Shown here piece after piece: positions 1 through 7,895 of a DNA stretch of 64,000 nt (positions are counted from its first letter, which is position 1; the number at the start of each line of letters is the position of its first letter). The position numbers were made by a program, and so were the translations under genes. The DNA comes from Streptomyces sp. PKU-EA00015 (GTDB taxonomy: Bacteria; Actinomycetota; Actinomycetes; Streptomycetales; Streptomycetaceae), in the NCBI RefSeq assembly GCF_013387495.1, contig NZ_JABZEE010000001.1:62001-126000 (forward strand), written 5' to 3'. Below the pieces are notes generated by a model. The model was not told the DNA's origin and made no database searches. It was given only the letters and a program-made list of their open reading frames with translations.

Positions 1-339
1 GGACTCGAGGGTGAGGTCGCGCAGGGCGCCGCTCTCGGCGTACTGGGCGACCTGGGTGTTGCCGACCTCGATGATCTCGGGGGCGTCGTCGCTCGCCAGG
101 GCGGCGGTGACCTTCTTGCCGATGCCGGTCCACTCCTGGAAGGCGACGTCGAGCTCGATGCCGGGGTGCTGCTCCTCGAAGGCTTCGGTGAAGCGGTCGA
201 GGAAGTCCTGGGAGACGCTGTCCTTCATCAGCCAGATGTGTACGGTGCGGGTGCCGGAGCCGCCGGGCACGAGCCCGCAGCCGCCGAGCGTGACCGCACA
301 CACGAGAGCGGTGGACAGGACGAGCGCGCGGTTCTTCAC
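1..339 (-). CDS. ABC sugar-transporter substrate-binding lipoprotein (N-terminal part)
   Basis: The gene starts at a GTG at 339 behind a good ribosome site (AGAAGGTG) and runs off the left edge of the window, so only about 113 N-terminal residues are visible. They show a lipoprotein signal peptide with the lipobox LGGC (Cys21 would be lipidated) followed by the opening of a family 1 extracellular solute-binding domain. Segments such as RTVHIWLMKDS, QEWTGIGKKV and IEVGNTQVAQY resemble DasA, the chitobiose/GlcNAc-oligomer binding protein of Streptomyces. It should deliver a sugar to an ABC permease encoded to the left, outside the window. A DasR-like palindrome about 82 bases upstream supports amino-sugar control. 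The exact ligand is inferred. Confidence 0.85.
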   Translation of the reverse strand, partial: MKNRALVLSTALVCAVTLGGCGLVPGGSGTRTVHIWLMKDSVSQDFLDRFTEAFEEQHPGIELDVAFQEWTGIGKKVTAALASDDAPEIIEVGNTQVAQYAESGALRDLTLES

Positions 340-420
340 GGCGTCACCTTCTGCGTGAGGGCACGGAGGACGGACCCGACATGGGGGGAAGCGCGCGCGC
401 TCGCACGGGTGTGGCTGGAT

Positions 421-436
421 TTTGGTATGGACCAAA
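421..436. promoter_or_regulatory. DasR/GntR-type operator (dre-like palindrome)
   Basis: TTTGGTATGGACCAAA is a 16-base palindrome with perfect 6-base arms around ATGG. Its core TGGT-N4-ACCA matches the dre element bound by DasR-type GntR regulators (TGGTCTAGACCA). It lies upstream of the divergently placed sugar-binding lipoprotein gene. A second short palindrome, GACCGGTC, follows at 438-445. Binding by DasR is inferred from the match and the gene context. Confidence 0.6.
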
Positions 437-630
437 GGACCGGTCAACCCCCCGGGCCGGGCCGTGCGGGCCGGTATCACCGCGCGACCCGTCCGTCGTG
501 ATGATGACGCTGCACCGCCCCGTAGCACTGGGGACCGACCTCGCGAACACATCAGCAGGCTGATCCGGGCTACGCGCCGACGCCCATAGCTTCTTGATCG
601 AACCCCCCACGGTCAGGAGGCGCTTTCGAC

Positions 631-1647
631 ATGTACGGCAAGGCATTCGCTCCGGAGTACCAGGGCGATCTGGGCTCGGCGCTCGGCGTGAACTCCTCGT
701 ACGACGAGGTCCTCACCACCGCGCTGCGCGCCCGGCACGAGGCGGGATCGGCCCGTGAGCGGGCCCGGGCCACGCTGGCACTCGCCGAGGCCAACCGGCG
801 GCTGGGGCGCTCCGCCGACGCGAGGGCCGCGTGGCACGACAGCTACCGCTGCGCGCGCGAGGCCGGTGACCCGGCGGGGATGGCGTGGGCGCTGTGGAGC
901 GGCGGGACGCTGGCACGGCAGTGCGGCGCCCTGCGGCTCGCGCGCAGGCTGCTGTCCGCCGCCGTCTCGTGCGCGGACGCGGCGGGCGACCGCATCGCCC
1001 ACGGCTACGCCCTCGCCGGTCTCGCCGAGACCGGCCGGATACAGGGCGACTACGCGGCCGTGGCCGACCTGCACGAGCAACTCCTGCGGCAGGCGCGGGC
1101 GCACGGCGAGTCGCGGCACATGGTGTGGGCGATGTCCGGCATCGCCCAGATGCACCGGAACACCGGCGACCACGCCACGGCGCTGGAGCTGTTCACGGAG
1201 TGCGTACGGATCGCGTCCGAGGCCGACGACGCCCGCGGGCGCGCCTGGTCGCTGCGCGGCATGGCCGACGTGCTGTCGCTGCGGGGCGCGACGGACCGGG
1301 CCCTCGGGCTGCTGACGCGGGCCGAAGCCGTCTGCCGGGAGATGGAGCTGGCGGGAGCGCTGGCGTACAACCACAAGATGCGCGGCAACGTCCTGTTCCG
1401 GGCCGGGCGTTACGAGGAGGCCTGCGCGGTCTACGGGTTGGCGCTGCGCGAGTTCGAGGAGATGGACGAGGCGCGGGGCGCGGCGCTGGCCCGCCTGGGC
1501 CTCGCCCGCTCACGCTTCCGCTGCGGCCGTCCACAGGACGAGAGCCTGGTCGAACTCACCGCCCTGGAGGGCGAGTTCGACCGCATCGGCCTGCGCGAGG
1601 CCCGCCGGACGGCTGCGTCGTTCCGCGCGGAGCTCCTGGCGGCGTGA
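631..1647 (+). CDS. tetratricopeptide-repeat protein
   Basis: 338 residues starting at an ATG preceded by AGGAGG (615-620). Almost the whole chain is a regular helical repeat of the TPR kind, with recurrent patterns such as ALAEANRRLG, GYALAGLAET, AMSGIAQMHRN and ALARLGLARS spaced about 35-40 residues apart. No signal peptide, membrane segment or catalytic domain is visible, so it is probably a cytoplasmic protein-protein interaction scaffold. It stands alone between the divergent sugar-binding gene and the dodecin gene; the 295 bases after it hold no supported gene. The partner and function are unknown. Confidence 0.75.
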   Translation: MYGKAFAPEYQGDLGSALGVNSSYDEVLTTALRARHEAGSARERARATLALAEANRRLGRSADARAAWHDSYRCAREAGDPAGMAWALWSGGTLARQCGALRLARRLLSAAVSCADAAGDRIAHGYALAGLAETGRIQGDYAAVADLHEQLLRQARAHGESRHMVWAMSGIAQMHRNTGDHATALELFTECVRIASEADDARGRAWSLRGMADVLSLRGATDRALGLLTRAEAVCREMELAGALAYNHKMRGNVLFRAGRYEEACAVYGLALREFEEMDEARGAALARLGLARSRFRCGRPQDESLVELTALEGEFDRIGLREARRTAASFRAELLAA

Positions 1648-1942
1648 GGTGGGGCGGGGCGGGACCTGCGCGGCCACGGCGGCGCAGGTACGGACAGGGC
1701 TCGGGCTGCGCCGCCACGTCGGGCCTCGCCCGCGCAGGGCGTCGTGGTGCGCACGGATCGCTTCGCGCGCCGGACGGCCCATCCGGGCGCGCGCCGGAGC
1801 GGCACCGGCTACCGCCGCTCCGACCGGCGGGAGGGCGCGGCCCGGGGTGGTCGCACGGGACCGTCGCCCGGACGCGACGCCTCGCGGGACGTCCTCCCGT
1901 GGGGCACCGTGGAGTGAACGCATCGAGAGGAGTACGACGCTC

Positions 1943-2158
1943 ATGTCGAACCACACCTACCGTGTCACCGAGATCGTGGGCACCTCCCCGGACGGCGTCG
2001 ACCAGGCCATCCGCAACGGCGTCTCGCGCGCGTCCCAGACGCTGCGGGGCCTCGACTGGTTCGAGGTGACGCAGGTCAGGGGCCATATCGTCGAGGGGCA
2101 GATCGAGCACTACCAGGTCGGGCTGAAGGTCGGGTTCCGCCTGGAGGACGGCGCCTGA
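1943..2158 (+). CDS. dodecin family flavin-binding protein
   Basis: 71 residues, the usual dodecin length. It begins YRVTEIVGTS, continues with an amphipathic helix (DQAIRNGVSRASQTLRG) and the conserved LDWFEVTQVRG strand, and ends in a beta hairpin (YQVGLKVGFRLED). Dodecins form hollow dodecamers that store flavin or related cofactors in the cytosol. The ATG at 1943 is chosen because it has a GAGAGGAG ribosome site 11-18 bases upstream and gives the family's normal N-terminus; the frame is open further upstream but that part does not resemble anything. It is monocistronic, and the HAD gene beyond it is convergent. Confidence 0.9.
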   Translation: MSNHTYRVTEIVGTSPDGVDQAIRNGVSRASQTLRGLDWFEVTQVRGHIVEGQIEHYQVGLKVGFRLEDGA

Positions 2159-2183
2159 GGCCTGGCCCGGGCGCAGCGGGGCC

Positions 2184-2678
2184 TCAGGTACGCCCCTCGC
2201 GCTCCTGCGCGTCCTTCATCGCCTCACTCGTACTCCTCGCGCCCCACCGCGCCCGCACCACCCGGAATCCGGCGCGCTCGGCGTCCTGGCACACCAGCTC
2301 GTCGTCGTCGACGAACATGCGGATCTCCCGGTCGCGGCCGAGCCGTCGCAGGATCTCCAGCTTGGTCCTGCGGGCGGGCCGCCGGTCGTCGTTGCGCCGC
2401 ATGAACAGGCGTCCTTCCGGCAGCCCCTGGGCGGCGATCCAGTCGAGGGAGTCCGCGCGGCACCGCTCGGGCCGGCCCGTGAGGTAGAGAACCTCGCACT
2501 CCTCGGCCGCCTCCCTGCACAACCGGATCCCCTCCGGCAGCGGCGGGTCCTGCGGGGCCGCGGCGAAGAAGGCGTCCCAGTCGCGCGGCGTGCGTTCCAG
2601 CAGGTACTGGCGGTGCCCGGCGTCCGACAGCGTCCCGTCGAGGTCGAATACGGCCAGCGGCCCGGTGTTTCGCGTCAC
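2184..2678 (-). CDS. HAD-superfamily phosphatase (polynucleotide-kinase 3'-phosphatase type)
   Basis: 164 residues. The catalytic DxD loop is FDLDGT (Asp12 and Asp14), the second motif is YLTGRPE near residue 67, a conserved Lys lies in RRTKLEIL, and the acidic motif IV is FVDDDE near residue 123. This is the minimal HAD fold seen in the phosphatase half of T4 Pnk-like proteins; there is no kinase domain. The GTG start at 2678 has no ribosome site, but TAGTCT lies 6 bases before it, so the mRNA is probably leaderless. That -10-like box overlaps the end of the inverted-repeat element at 2688-2891. The substrate is unknown. Confidence 0.8.
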   Translation of the reverse strand: MTRNTGPLAVFDLDGTLSDAGHRQYLLERTPRDWDAFFAAAPQDPPLPEGIRLCREAAEECEVLYLTGRPERCRADSLDWIAAQGLPEGRLFMRRNDDRRPARRTKLEILRRLGRDREIRMFVDDDELVCQDAERAGFRVVRARWGARSTSEAMKDAQEREGRT

Positions 2679-2687
2679 GGCACGAGA

Positions 2688-2891
2688 CTAGGGCCTCTCG
2701 TTTGGATCATGCCGGGCTCGCGGGCCCTGGCACGCGCGCTCGCCGCGTTGTCGTCGGTCGCCATGGCTCCGCCATTGTCTCCCTCCTCCGCCTTGCGATC
2801 GCACGCACCAGCCCCTCCCCCTACGCCCTGCGGGCGTGGGGGGACCCCCCACTCACTGACGATCCGGCCTGATCCAAACGAAAGACCCTAG
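2688..2891. repeat. MITE-like element, copy 1 (terminal inverted repeats)
   Basis: A 204-base non-coding element bounded by CTAG. Its left end (from 2688) and the reverse complement of its right end (to 2891) agree at about 25 of 28 positions; the shared core is TCGTTTGGATCA followed by GCCGG. The interior has a strong hairpin around CCCTACGCCCTGCGGGCGTGG (2819-2841). A related 293-base copy occurs at 56179-56471. No transposase is inside, so it looks like a miniature inverted-repeat element mobilised in trans. It ends 10 bases upstream of the HAD start codon. Confidence 0.75.
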
Positions 2892-2966
2892 ACGGCACCG
2901 GACGGCGAGTCCGCGACGGTGCGGGAATCTGCCCGGCTCAGCGGCGTTGAACTGAAGGTGAGCTCA

Positions 2967-3995
2967 GTGATCGCCGCCACCCGTCTGTCCGTACTCGACC
3001 GTTCCCGTACCCGCGAGGGGCACGACGGGCCGGCCGCGCTGCGCGACACCGTCCGCCTCGCCCAGGAGCTGGAGGCACTGGGCTATCACCGGTTCTGGGT
3101 GTCCGAACACCACGGCGTGCCCGGTGTCGCCGGTTCGGCGCCCACCGTGCTCGCCGCTGCGGTCGCCGCGGCCACCTCCACCATCCGGGTCGGCACGGGC
3201 GGCGTGATGCTGCCCAACCACCAACCGCTCGTCGTGGCCGAGCAGTTCGGGGTGCTGGAGTCGCTGTTCCCGGGCCGGATCGACATGGGCCTCGGGCGCT
3301 CGGTCGGCTTCACCGACGGCATCCGCAGGGCGCTCGGCCGGGACAAGAAGGACGCCGACGACTTCGCGGCGCAGCTCCACGAGCTGCTGGGCTGGTTCGC
3401 GGGCGGGCAGCGTGCGCATCCGCAGGTGCACGCCCGGCCCGCCGAGGGCCTCAGGGTCCCTCCGTACGTGCTCGCCACCGGCGAGGGGGCCGCGATCGCG
3501 GCCCGGGCCGGGCTTCCGCTGGTCATCGGTGACCTGCGGGGCCGGAAGAAGCTGCTGGACGCGGTCGAGGGCTACCGCAGCGGCTTCGAGCCGTCCGAGT
3601 GGTCCGCGCGGCCGTACGTGGTGGTCGCCGGCACGGTGGCGGTCGCCGCGACCGAGGAGGACGCCCGCAGGCTCCTCGTGCCGGAGGCGTGGTCGATGGC
3701 GTACTCGCGTACGCACGGCGTCTTCCCGCCCCTGCTGCCGCCGGAGCGGATCGAGGCGCTGACCATGACCGACAGGGAGCGCGGCTTCTACCTCGCGGGG
3801 CTCGAGGGCCACATCGCCGGCACGGAGGAGCAGGTCGCGGACGCCCTGGAGACGGTGATCAAGGACACCGGCGCGGACGAGGTGCTGGTGACGACGAGCA
3901 CGTACGACCGCGACGCGCTGCTCGGTTCCTTCCGGCGCCTCGCCCGCGTCGCGGACCTGCCCGGGGCCGTCCCGGCCCGGCCGACGGCCGCCTGA
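2967..3995 (+). CDS. LLM-class flavin-dependent oxidoreductase
   Basis: 342 residues from a GTG at 2967, chosen for the GAAGGTGAG ribosome site just upstream; the GTG at 2958 is possible. The protein is a luciferase-like TIM barrel throughout: [12 protein letters not shown] at the N-terminus, then [37 protein letters not shown] and [16 protein letters not shown]. These are hallmarks of the group of putative monooxygenases that use FMNH2 (or F420) from a partner reductase. No signal peptide is present. It reads toward a decayed UvrA-like gene 28 bases downstream. Cofactor and substrate cannot be told from sequence. Confidence 0.9.
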   Translation: MIAATRLSVLDRSRTREGHDGPAALRDTVRLAQELEALGYHRFWVSEHHGVPGVAGSAPTVLAAAVAAATSTIRVGTGGVMLPNHQPLVVAEQFGVLESLFPGRIDMGLGRSVGFTDGIRRALGRDKKDADDFAAQLHELLGWFAGGQRAHPQVHARPAEGLRVPPYVLATGEGAAIAARAGLPLVIGDLRGRKKLLDAVEGYRSGFEPSEWSARPYVVVAGTVAVAATEEDARRLLVPEAWSMAYSRTHGVFPPLLPPERIEALTMTDRERGFYLAGLEGHIAGTEEQVADALETVIKDTGADEVLVTTSTYDRDALLGSFRRLARVADLPGAVPARPTAA

Positions 3996-4023
3996 CCGGC
4001 GCGGACGCCTGGACTCGTTCCTC

Positions 4024-4530
4024 ATGCACAGCAGCCCCCACGACCCGTACGTCCGTGTCCGCGGCGCACGGGAGCACAATGTGCGCGGTGTCGACGTCGA
4101 CATCCCGCGCGACGCGCTCGTCGTCTTCACCGGCGTCTCGGGACCCGGCAAGTCCTCGCTCTCGACGTGGTGCGCCGCGCCGACTGGCTGGTCGACGTCG
4201 GGCCCGCGCGGGCGAGCACGGGGGCGGGTGCTGCACAGCGGCCCGCCGGGGGAGCTCGCCGGGGTGGCCGAGTCGGCGACCGCCCGTTTCCTGTTCGGCG
4301 CGGGCCCGGCGCCGGTACGGACGCCGAGGGAGCCGTGGGGGCACCTGGCCCTCGGCCCGCTGACCGCCACAACCTGCGCGGCCTGACGACCCGGCTCCCG
4401 CTCGGGGTGCTGACGGCGGTCGCGGGGGTGTCGGGCTCCGGCAAGTCGACGCTGGTCGGTTCGATCACGGAGGAACTGCCGGGCGTGGAACGGCTGGTGG
4501 CGGTGACCGGTCGGCCCATTCCGCGGTGCC
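4024..4530 (+). pseudogene. UvrA-like excinuclease ATPase, heavily deleted relic
   Basis: Three separated parts of an UvrA-type double ABC ATPase lie in about 500 bases. The first reads [17 protein letters not shown] and a Walker A (GVSGPGKSS, with Pro replacing the usual Ser). Another frame gives [15 protein letters not shown] and then, after a shift, [22 protein letters not shown], which belong to the end of the first ABC half. A third stretch gives [20 protein letters not shown] with the second Walker [11 protein letters not shown] normal protein is about 750-950 residues; here most of the first half and all of the C-terminus are gone and at least two frameshifts are needed. It cannot make a working enzyme. 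Confidence 0.75.
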
Positions 4531-4597
4531 GGGCTCGCCGCCGAGGCAGTGCCAGGGCCGGGGCGGACGCACCTGCTTCAGCCGGGCCCTTACCGGA

Positions 4598-4914
4598 TCA
4601 GTACTCCACGATCCGCACGGACTCGACACCGAAGGCGCAGGAGCCCGTCCACTTGGTGACCGTTCCATCGGTCCACCCTCCGGCGCTGGTGGAGTACAGC
4701 GGGCTCCAGGCGCACTCGGCACGGACGACCCACCGCCCGGTGCCGGTGCAGGTGCCCCCCCCTGGTTGCCCCAGATTCCGGTCGTGCAGTGCATGTGGTA
4801 TATGGGCGTCGTCGCCGCCGAGGCGGAGGGCGCCGCGCAGACCCCCAGCCCGGTGGTGGCCAGTGCGAGCGCTCCGACGACGGGCGCCTTCTTCAACCGT
4901 GATCGCAAAGTCAT
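4598..4914 (-). pseudogene. small secreted protein, frameshifted in a poly-G run
   Basis: Starting at the ATG at 4914 the protein has a clear Sec signal ([20 protein letters not shown]...ASA) and then a mature part beginning [18 protein letters not shown]. At a run of eight G on the coding strand (4754-4761) the frame breaks; one more G would join it to [28 protein letters not shown] and the ending VRIVEY. The repaired protein would be about 105 residues with four or more cysteines. This may be a true inactivating slip, a phase-variable tract or a sequencing error. I do not recognise the family. Confidence 0.6.
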
Positions 4915-5226
4915 GCGGGTGTCCCCCAAATCTCGGTGCTGACATGACGTCAATGGATGGGGAAAACGAACGTAGGAGTTGCCTGCAATGGCTGTCCCGA
5001 GCAGTTGTTACTCACCTGCCACGTGGTCGCCATGGGTCGCCGAGCGGTGCGAAGGGGTCTTCAGCTCGTGGCTGGGGGACCGCACGTGAGTCAACCTTCA
5101 TTCGAATACGGCCACTTACCGACAGAGACCGCTTGCTGGCGATCAGCGAGCAGGAATTACTCATGACCGTCGCGTCCTCCTTGGATGAGGCTGCGTCAAG
5201 TAGCAGCCGAAACAAGGAGAATGTGC
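4915..5226. other. intergenic region between two divergent secreted-protein genes
   Basis: No gene is supported here. The stretch is less GC-rich than the surroundings and must carry the promoters of the two divergent secreted-protein genes, but I see no convincing palindrome or canonical promoter pair. Confidence 0.4.
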
Positions 5227-5895
5227 ATGGCAAAGCAACACCAGCGGCGAGTCGTCAAGGCCGGAACCCTCATCAGCGCGGCCCTGCTGACTGCCACGAT
5301 GGCCGCTCCCGCTGCCCAGGCGGCAACAGGCCCCGACCCCGACCTGCAGACCGCCGAAGCGACAGCCGTCAGCTGGAAGAACGCTGCAGGCGGCACCGAG
5401 ACGATTCGTGCACTGACCCCCGCAGAGGTCAAAGCACGTGGACTCGCCGAGTATGTGAACCTCGCACGCTACGAGATCACGAAACCGCATAAGAGCGTCG
5501 GTGCGGGGTATCCCGCCGCCGCCCGGGCGAACTCCAAGAATGGTCCGGCCGCGGCTGCCGCCTCCGGATGCTGGTCCCACGACACCAGGAGCGTCGGTAC
5601 GGACCAGCTCCATGGCACTGGTCACACCGACTGGTGCGGCAACGGAAGCGCCATCACCTACGCCTCCTCCAGTTGCTCCGGGTATGACGCCCCCTGGATC
5701 CCGACATACAAGTACCTGAGCTGTACCGCCAGTCCTTCCTACGGTGTGGGATTCAACGTCCACGACGTTCGCTACAACTGGGATCTCTGCCCCCTCTACG
5801 TGCCGCTCTGGGATTCGTGCACCACCCACTCCCGGCCGCTCACGCATCTTCGCTTCGGCGCCGGCGGAAGCTACTGGGTGATATCGCAGAGCTAG
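5227..5895 (+). CDS. secreted protein of unknown function
   Basis: 222 residues. The ATG at 5227 is chosen because AAGGAGA sits 7-13 bases ahead of it; an upstream ATG at 5221 is too close to that site. The N-terminus is a typical Sec signal (basic KQHQRRVVK, hydrophobic [19 protein letters not shown], cleavage after AQA). The mature protein has an N-terminal charged half and a C-terminal half rich in Cys, Trp and Tyr ([44 protein letters not shown]), suggesting a disulphide-bonded extracellular domain with about six cysteines. No catalytic motif is recognised. It is monocistronic. Confidence 0.7.
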   Translation: MAKQHQRRVVKAGTLISAALLTATMAAPAAQAATGPDPDLQTAEATAVSWKNAAGGTETIRALTPAEVKARGLAEYVNLARYEITKPHKSVGAGYPAAARANSKNGPAAAAASGCWSHDTRSVGTDQLHGTGHTDWCGNGSAITYASSSCSGYDAPWIPTYKYLSCTASPSYGVGFNVHDVRYNWDLCPLYVPLWDSCTTHSRPLTHLRFGAGGSYWVISQS

Positions 5896-6295
5896 TGTGC
5901 TGTCGCCGGACGCCACTGACGGGCGGCGCGTGCTGAGTAGCCCTTGAACAGGGCGAGGGCCTTCTGGGGTTCGATGTGGATACGACATCTGCAGCGACCA
6001 CGGAAGGCCCTCGTCGTCCCACTGGAGGCGGGCCTGCCACCCTGCGTACCGACCTGCCCGTTGCCGCAGGGCACCATAAGGGTGGCCTGCGGCAAGCCGG
6101 CCGGGCAGTCGTTCTTGTGTGTGATGCCGAGCCGCGCTCTGCGACCACCTGGAACGCCGGTCCTGATCATCAGCGTGACGGACAGTGCACCCACGCCACC
6201 AGCTGCCGCAGGACCTCTTCGAAGCCGGCATGTAACGCACCGGTCGTGAAGCGACAAGAGGAAGTGAAAGGGACGGGGAGAAAGAAGGAGTCGAT
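5896..6295. other. 400-base gap without a supported gene
   Basis: All open frames here are short, begin or end arbitrarily and resemble no family. The end of the region carries the AAGGAG ribosome site of the downstream sigma-factor gene. Confidence 0.4.
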
Positions 6296-6898
6296 GTGAG
6301 GCACCCGCCAGGCGGTTACGAGGTGGCGCGGATCGGTGAGGATCCGGCGGCGTTCGAGGCGTTCTACCGCGAGCACGTGCAGACGATGCTGCGGTACGCG
6401 GCCCGGCGGAGCCGTGATCCTTTCGCTGCGGCTGATCTGGTTGCCGACGTGTTCCTGGCGGCGATCTCGGCGGCTTCCGGTTACCGGGAGGAGTTGGGCA
6501 GTCCTATTGCGTGGCTGCACGGAATCGCCCGGAAGGTTGCTGCGGCCGAGGACCGCAGGGCGGCTCGTTCGTCGGTGGCCGAGAGCCGGATATCCGGTCA
6601 TCGGCTGCTGGAGAACGACGACATCGCTCGGCTGGAAGAACGCATCGATGCCGAGCAGGCCTGCCACGACTTGCTGGCCGCGATGGCCACGCTGCCGGCG
6701 GGCCAGCGGGCCGTGCTCGAGTTGGTCGCGGTCGACGGCCTGACCATCGCCGAGGCCGCAGCCGCGTTGGACATCAACCCGGTCGCTGCCCGCGTCAGGC
6801 TCCACCGCGCCCGCAGCGCCATGCGGCGCGAACTGGCCTCACAGACGACAACGGACTCCACTCCTTCCCTTTCGCCCCCACTGGAGGTCACCCCATGA
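6296..6898 (+). CDS. ECF-type RNA polymerase sigma factor
   Basis: 200 residues from a GTG at 6296 with an AAGGAG site directly ahead. Region 2 is visible at residues about 20-85 (FEAFYREHVQTMLRYAARR, then PFAAADLVADVFLAAI and the promoter-melting stretch around SPIAWLHGIARKVAAAEDRR). Region 4, a helix-turn-helix, spans about 135-185 (LPAGQRAVLELVAVDGLT, then AEAAAALDINPVAARVRLHRAR). It should direct RNA polymerase to a small stress regulon. The stop codon overlaps the start of the next gene (ATGA), so the two are translationally coupled. That partner is the obvious candidate regulator or effector. Confidence 0.9.
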   Translation: MRHPPGGYEVARIGEDPAAFEAFYREHVQTMLRYAARRSRDPFAAADLVADVFLAAISAASGYREELGSPIAWLHGIARKVAAAEDRRAARSSVAESRISGHRLLENDDIARLEERIDAEQACHDLLAAMATLPAGQRAVLELVAVDGLTIAEAAAALDINPVAARVRLHRARSAMRRELASQTTTDSTPSLSPPLEVTP

Positions 6899-7569
6899 AC
6901 CCCGGACGCTTCGAGGAGCGATTGATGCACGAGCTGAAGAATCATGTCGAGCAGCGAGCACAGGACGTGGCAGCTGCGGAAGAAGCCGCGCGCCGCCCCA
7001 GCCGGACGGGCAGCAGGCGCTGGGTCCCGGTCGGGCTGACCGCCGGCCTCGCTGCCTCGGCCGCCGCCGCCGTTCTCGTTCTGAACCCGGGTGGCGGTGC
7101 CGGGTCCGCCGTCGCCGGCGGCGGCTCCTCGGCCGACTCCCTCAACCGGATCTCCACCGTCGCCTACACCCTGCAACGTGAGCCTTCCGGCGAGGTCAAG
7201 GTCATCACCGGAAAGACCGAAGGCAAGATAGACGTTGAAGGCCTGCAGCGTGACCTGGCCCGCATGGGCGTGCGCGTCAAGGTCGTCGTGACCGATCCCC
7301 ACTGCCCCTCGGCGGCAACCGACGATGAAACCGCCAGCGCCTCCGCGCCGAAGTCCGGAAAGCCCATTCCTGTCGATCCCGGCGGCAAGCTCGGCAAGGC
7401 CATTCGCTCGGAGGTCGAGCACGGCAAGGACGTGGTGTACATCAGCCCCAAGGGAATCCCCGCCGACGAGACACTGACCTTCGTCTTTGACGACCCCAAG
7501 CAGGTCTCCGGCTACTCCGTTTCGCTGTGGCCGGGCAACGGCCCCAAGTGCATCCGCGGATCCCGATAG
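6895..7569 (+). CDS. single-pass membrane protein coupled to the ECF sigma factor
   Basis: 224 residues, ATG overlapping the sigma-factor stop. A cytoplasmic N-terminal segment of about 45 residues with a helical, charged stretch (EERLMHELKNHVEQRAQDVA) is followed by basic residues, one membrane helix (VPVGLTAGLAASAAAAVLVL) and an exported domain of about 155 residues. The layout equals that of membrane anti-sigma factors, but the cytoplasmic part has no HxxxCxxC zinc motif. The exported domain contains repeated strand-like segments (EVKVITGK, GVRVKVVVTD, KDVVYISPKGIP) of unknown fold. Coupling makes regulation of, or expression with, the sigma factor likely; the function is inferred. Confidence 0.7.
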   Translation: MNPGRFEERLMHELKNHVEQRAQDVAAAEEAARRPSRTGSRRWVPVGLTAGLAASAAAAVLVLNPGGGAGSAVAGGGSSADSLNRISTVAYTLQREPSGEVKVITGKTEGKIDVEGLQRDLARMGVRVKVVVTDPHCPSAATDDETASASAPKSGKPIPVDPGGKLGKAIRSEVEHGKDVVYISPKGIPADETLTFVFDDPKQVSGYSVSLWPGNGPKCIRGSR

Positions 7570-7637
7570 CAGGCCTGAAGCGGTCATAGCGTGCCATTGC
7601 TGCTGGCGGTTCCTTGCCCTCACCGGGCACGGAACCA

Positions 7638-7890
7638 TCAGCAGACCGAACAGAACCGTTGGGCAGTACTCACCCACTGCGGTTCAGTGTCGGCTGTCGC
7701 CCGGGCGAGCAGGCTGGTTGCCTCGGCAATCGACGGTGTCGCGCCGGGTGGTCGCCATGACTGGCAGACGTCGGCCTGCTCGCACTCGTGCCGCCAGACC
7801 TTGCTGTAGCGGCAGGCGGCATCCGGGGGCACCCAGCCGAACGGGACCTTCTCCGCGATCGCGCGGCGGACCATCGCCTTCGCCATTTCA
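7638..7890 (-). mobile_element. IS701-family transposase fragment
   Basis: The minus strand reads MVRRAIAEKVPFGWVPPDAA and SKVWRHECEQADV, which match the DDE region of Streptomyces IS701-type transposases (canonical: PFAWVxADAAYG...LEQADVFHVMATT). After QADV the frame shifts: VMATTRRDTV is read in another frame. No ends, no catalytic core and no full ORF remain. It lies 5 bases from the stop codon of the GlxA-type regulator, so the insertion may have trimmed the sequence downstream of that gene. Confidence 0.65.
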
Positions 7891-7895
7891 TGGCG

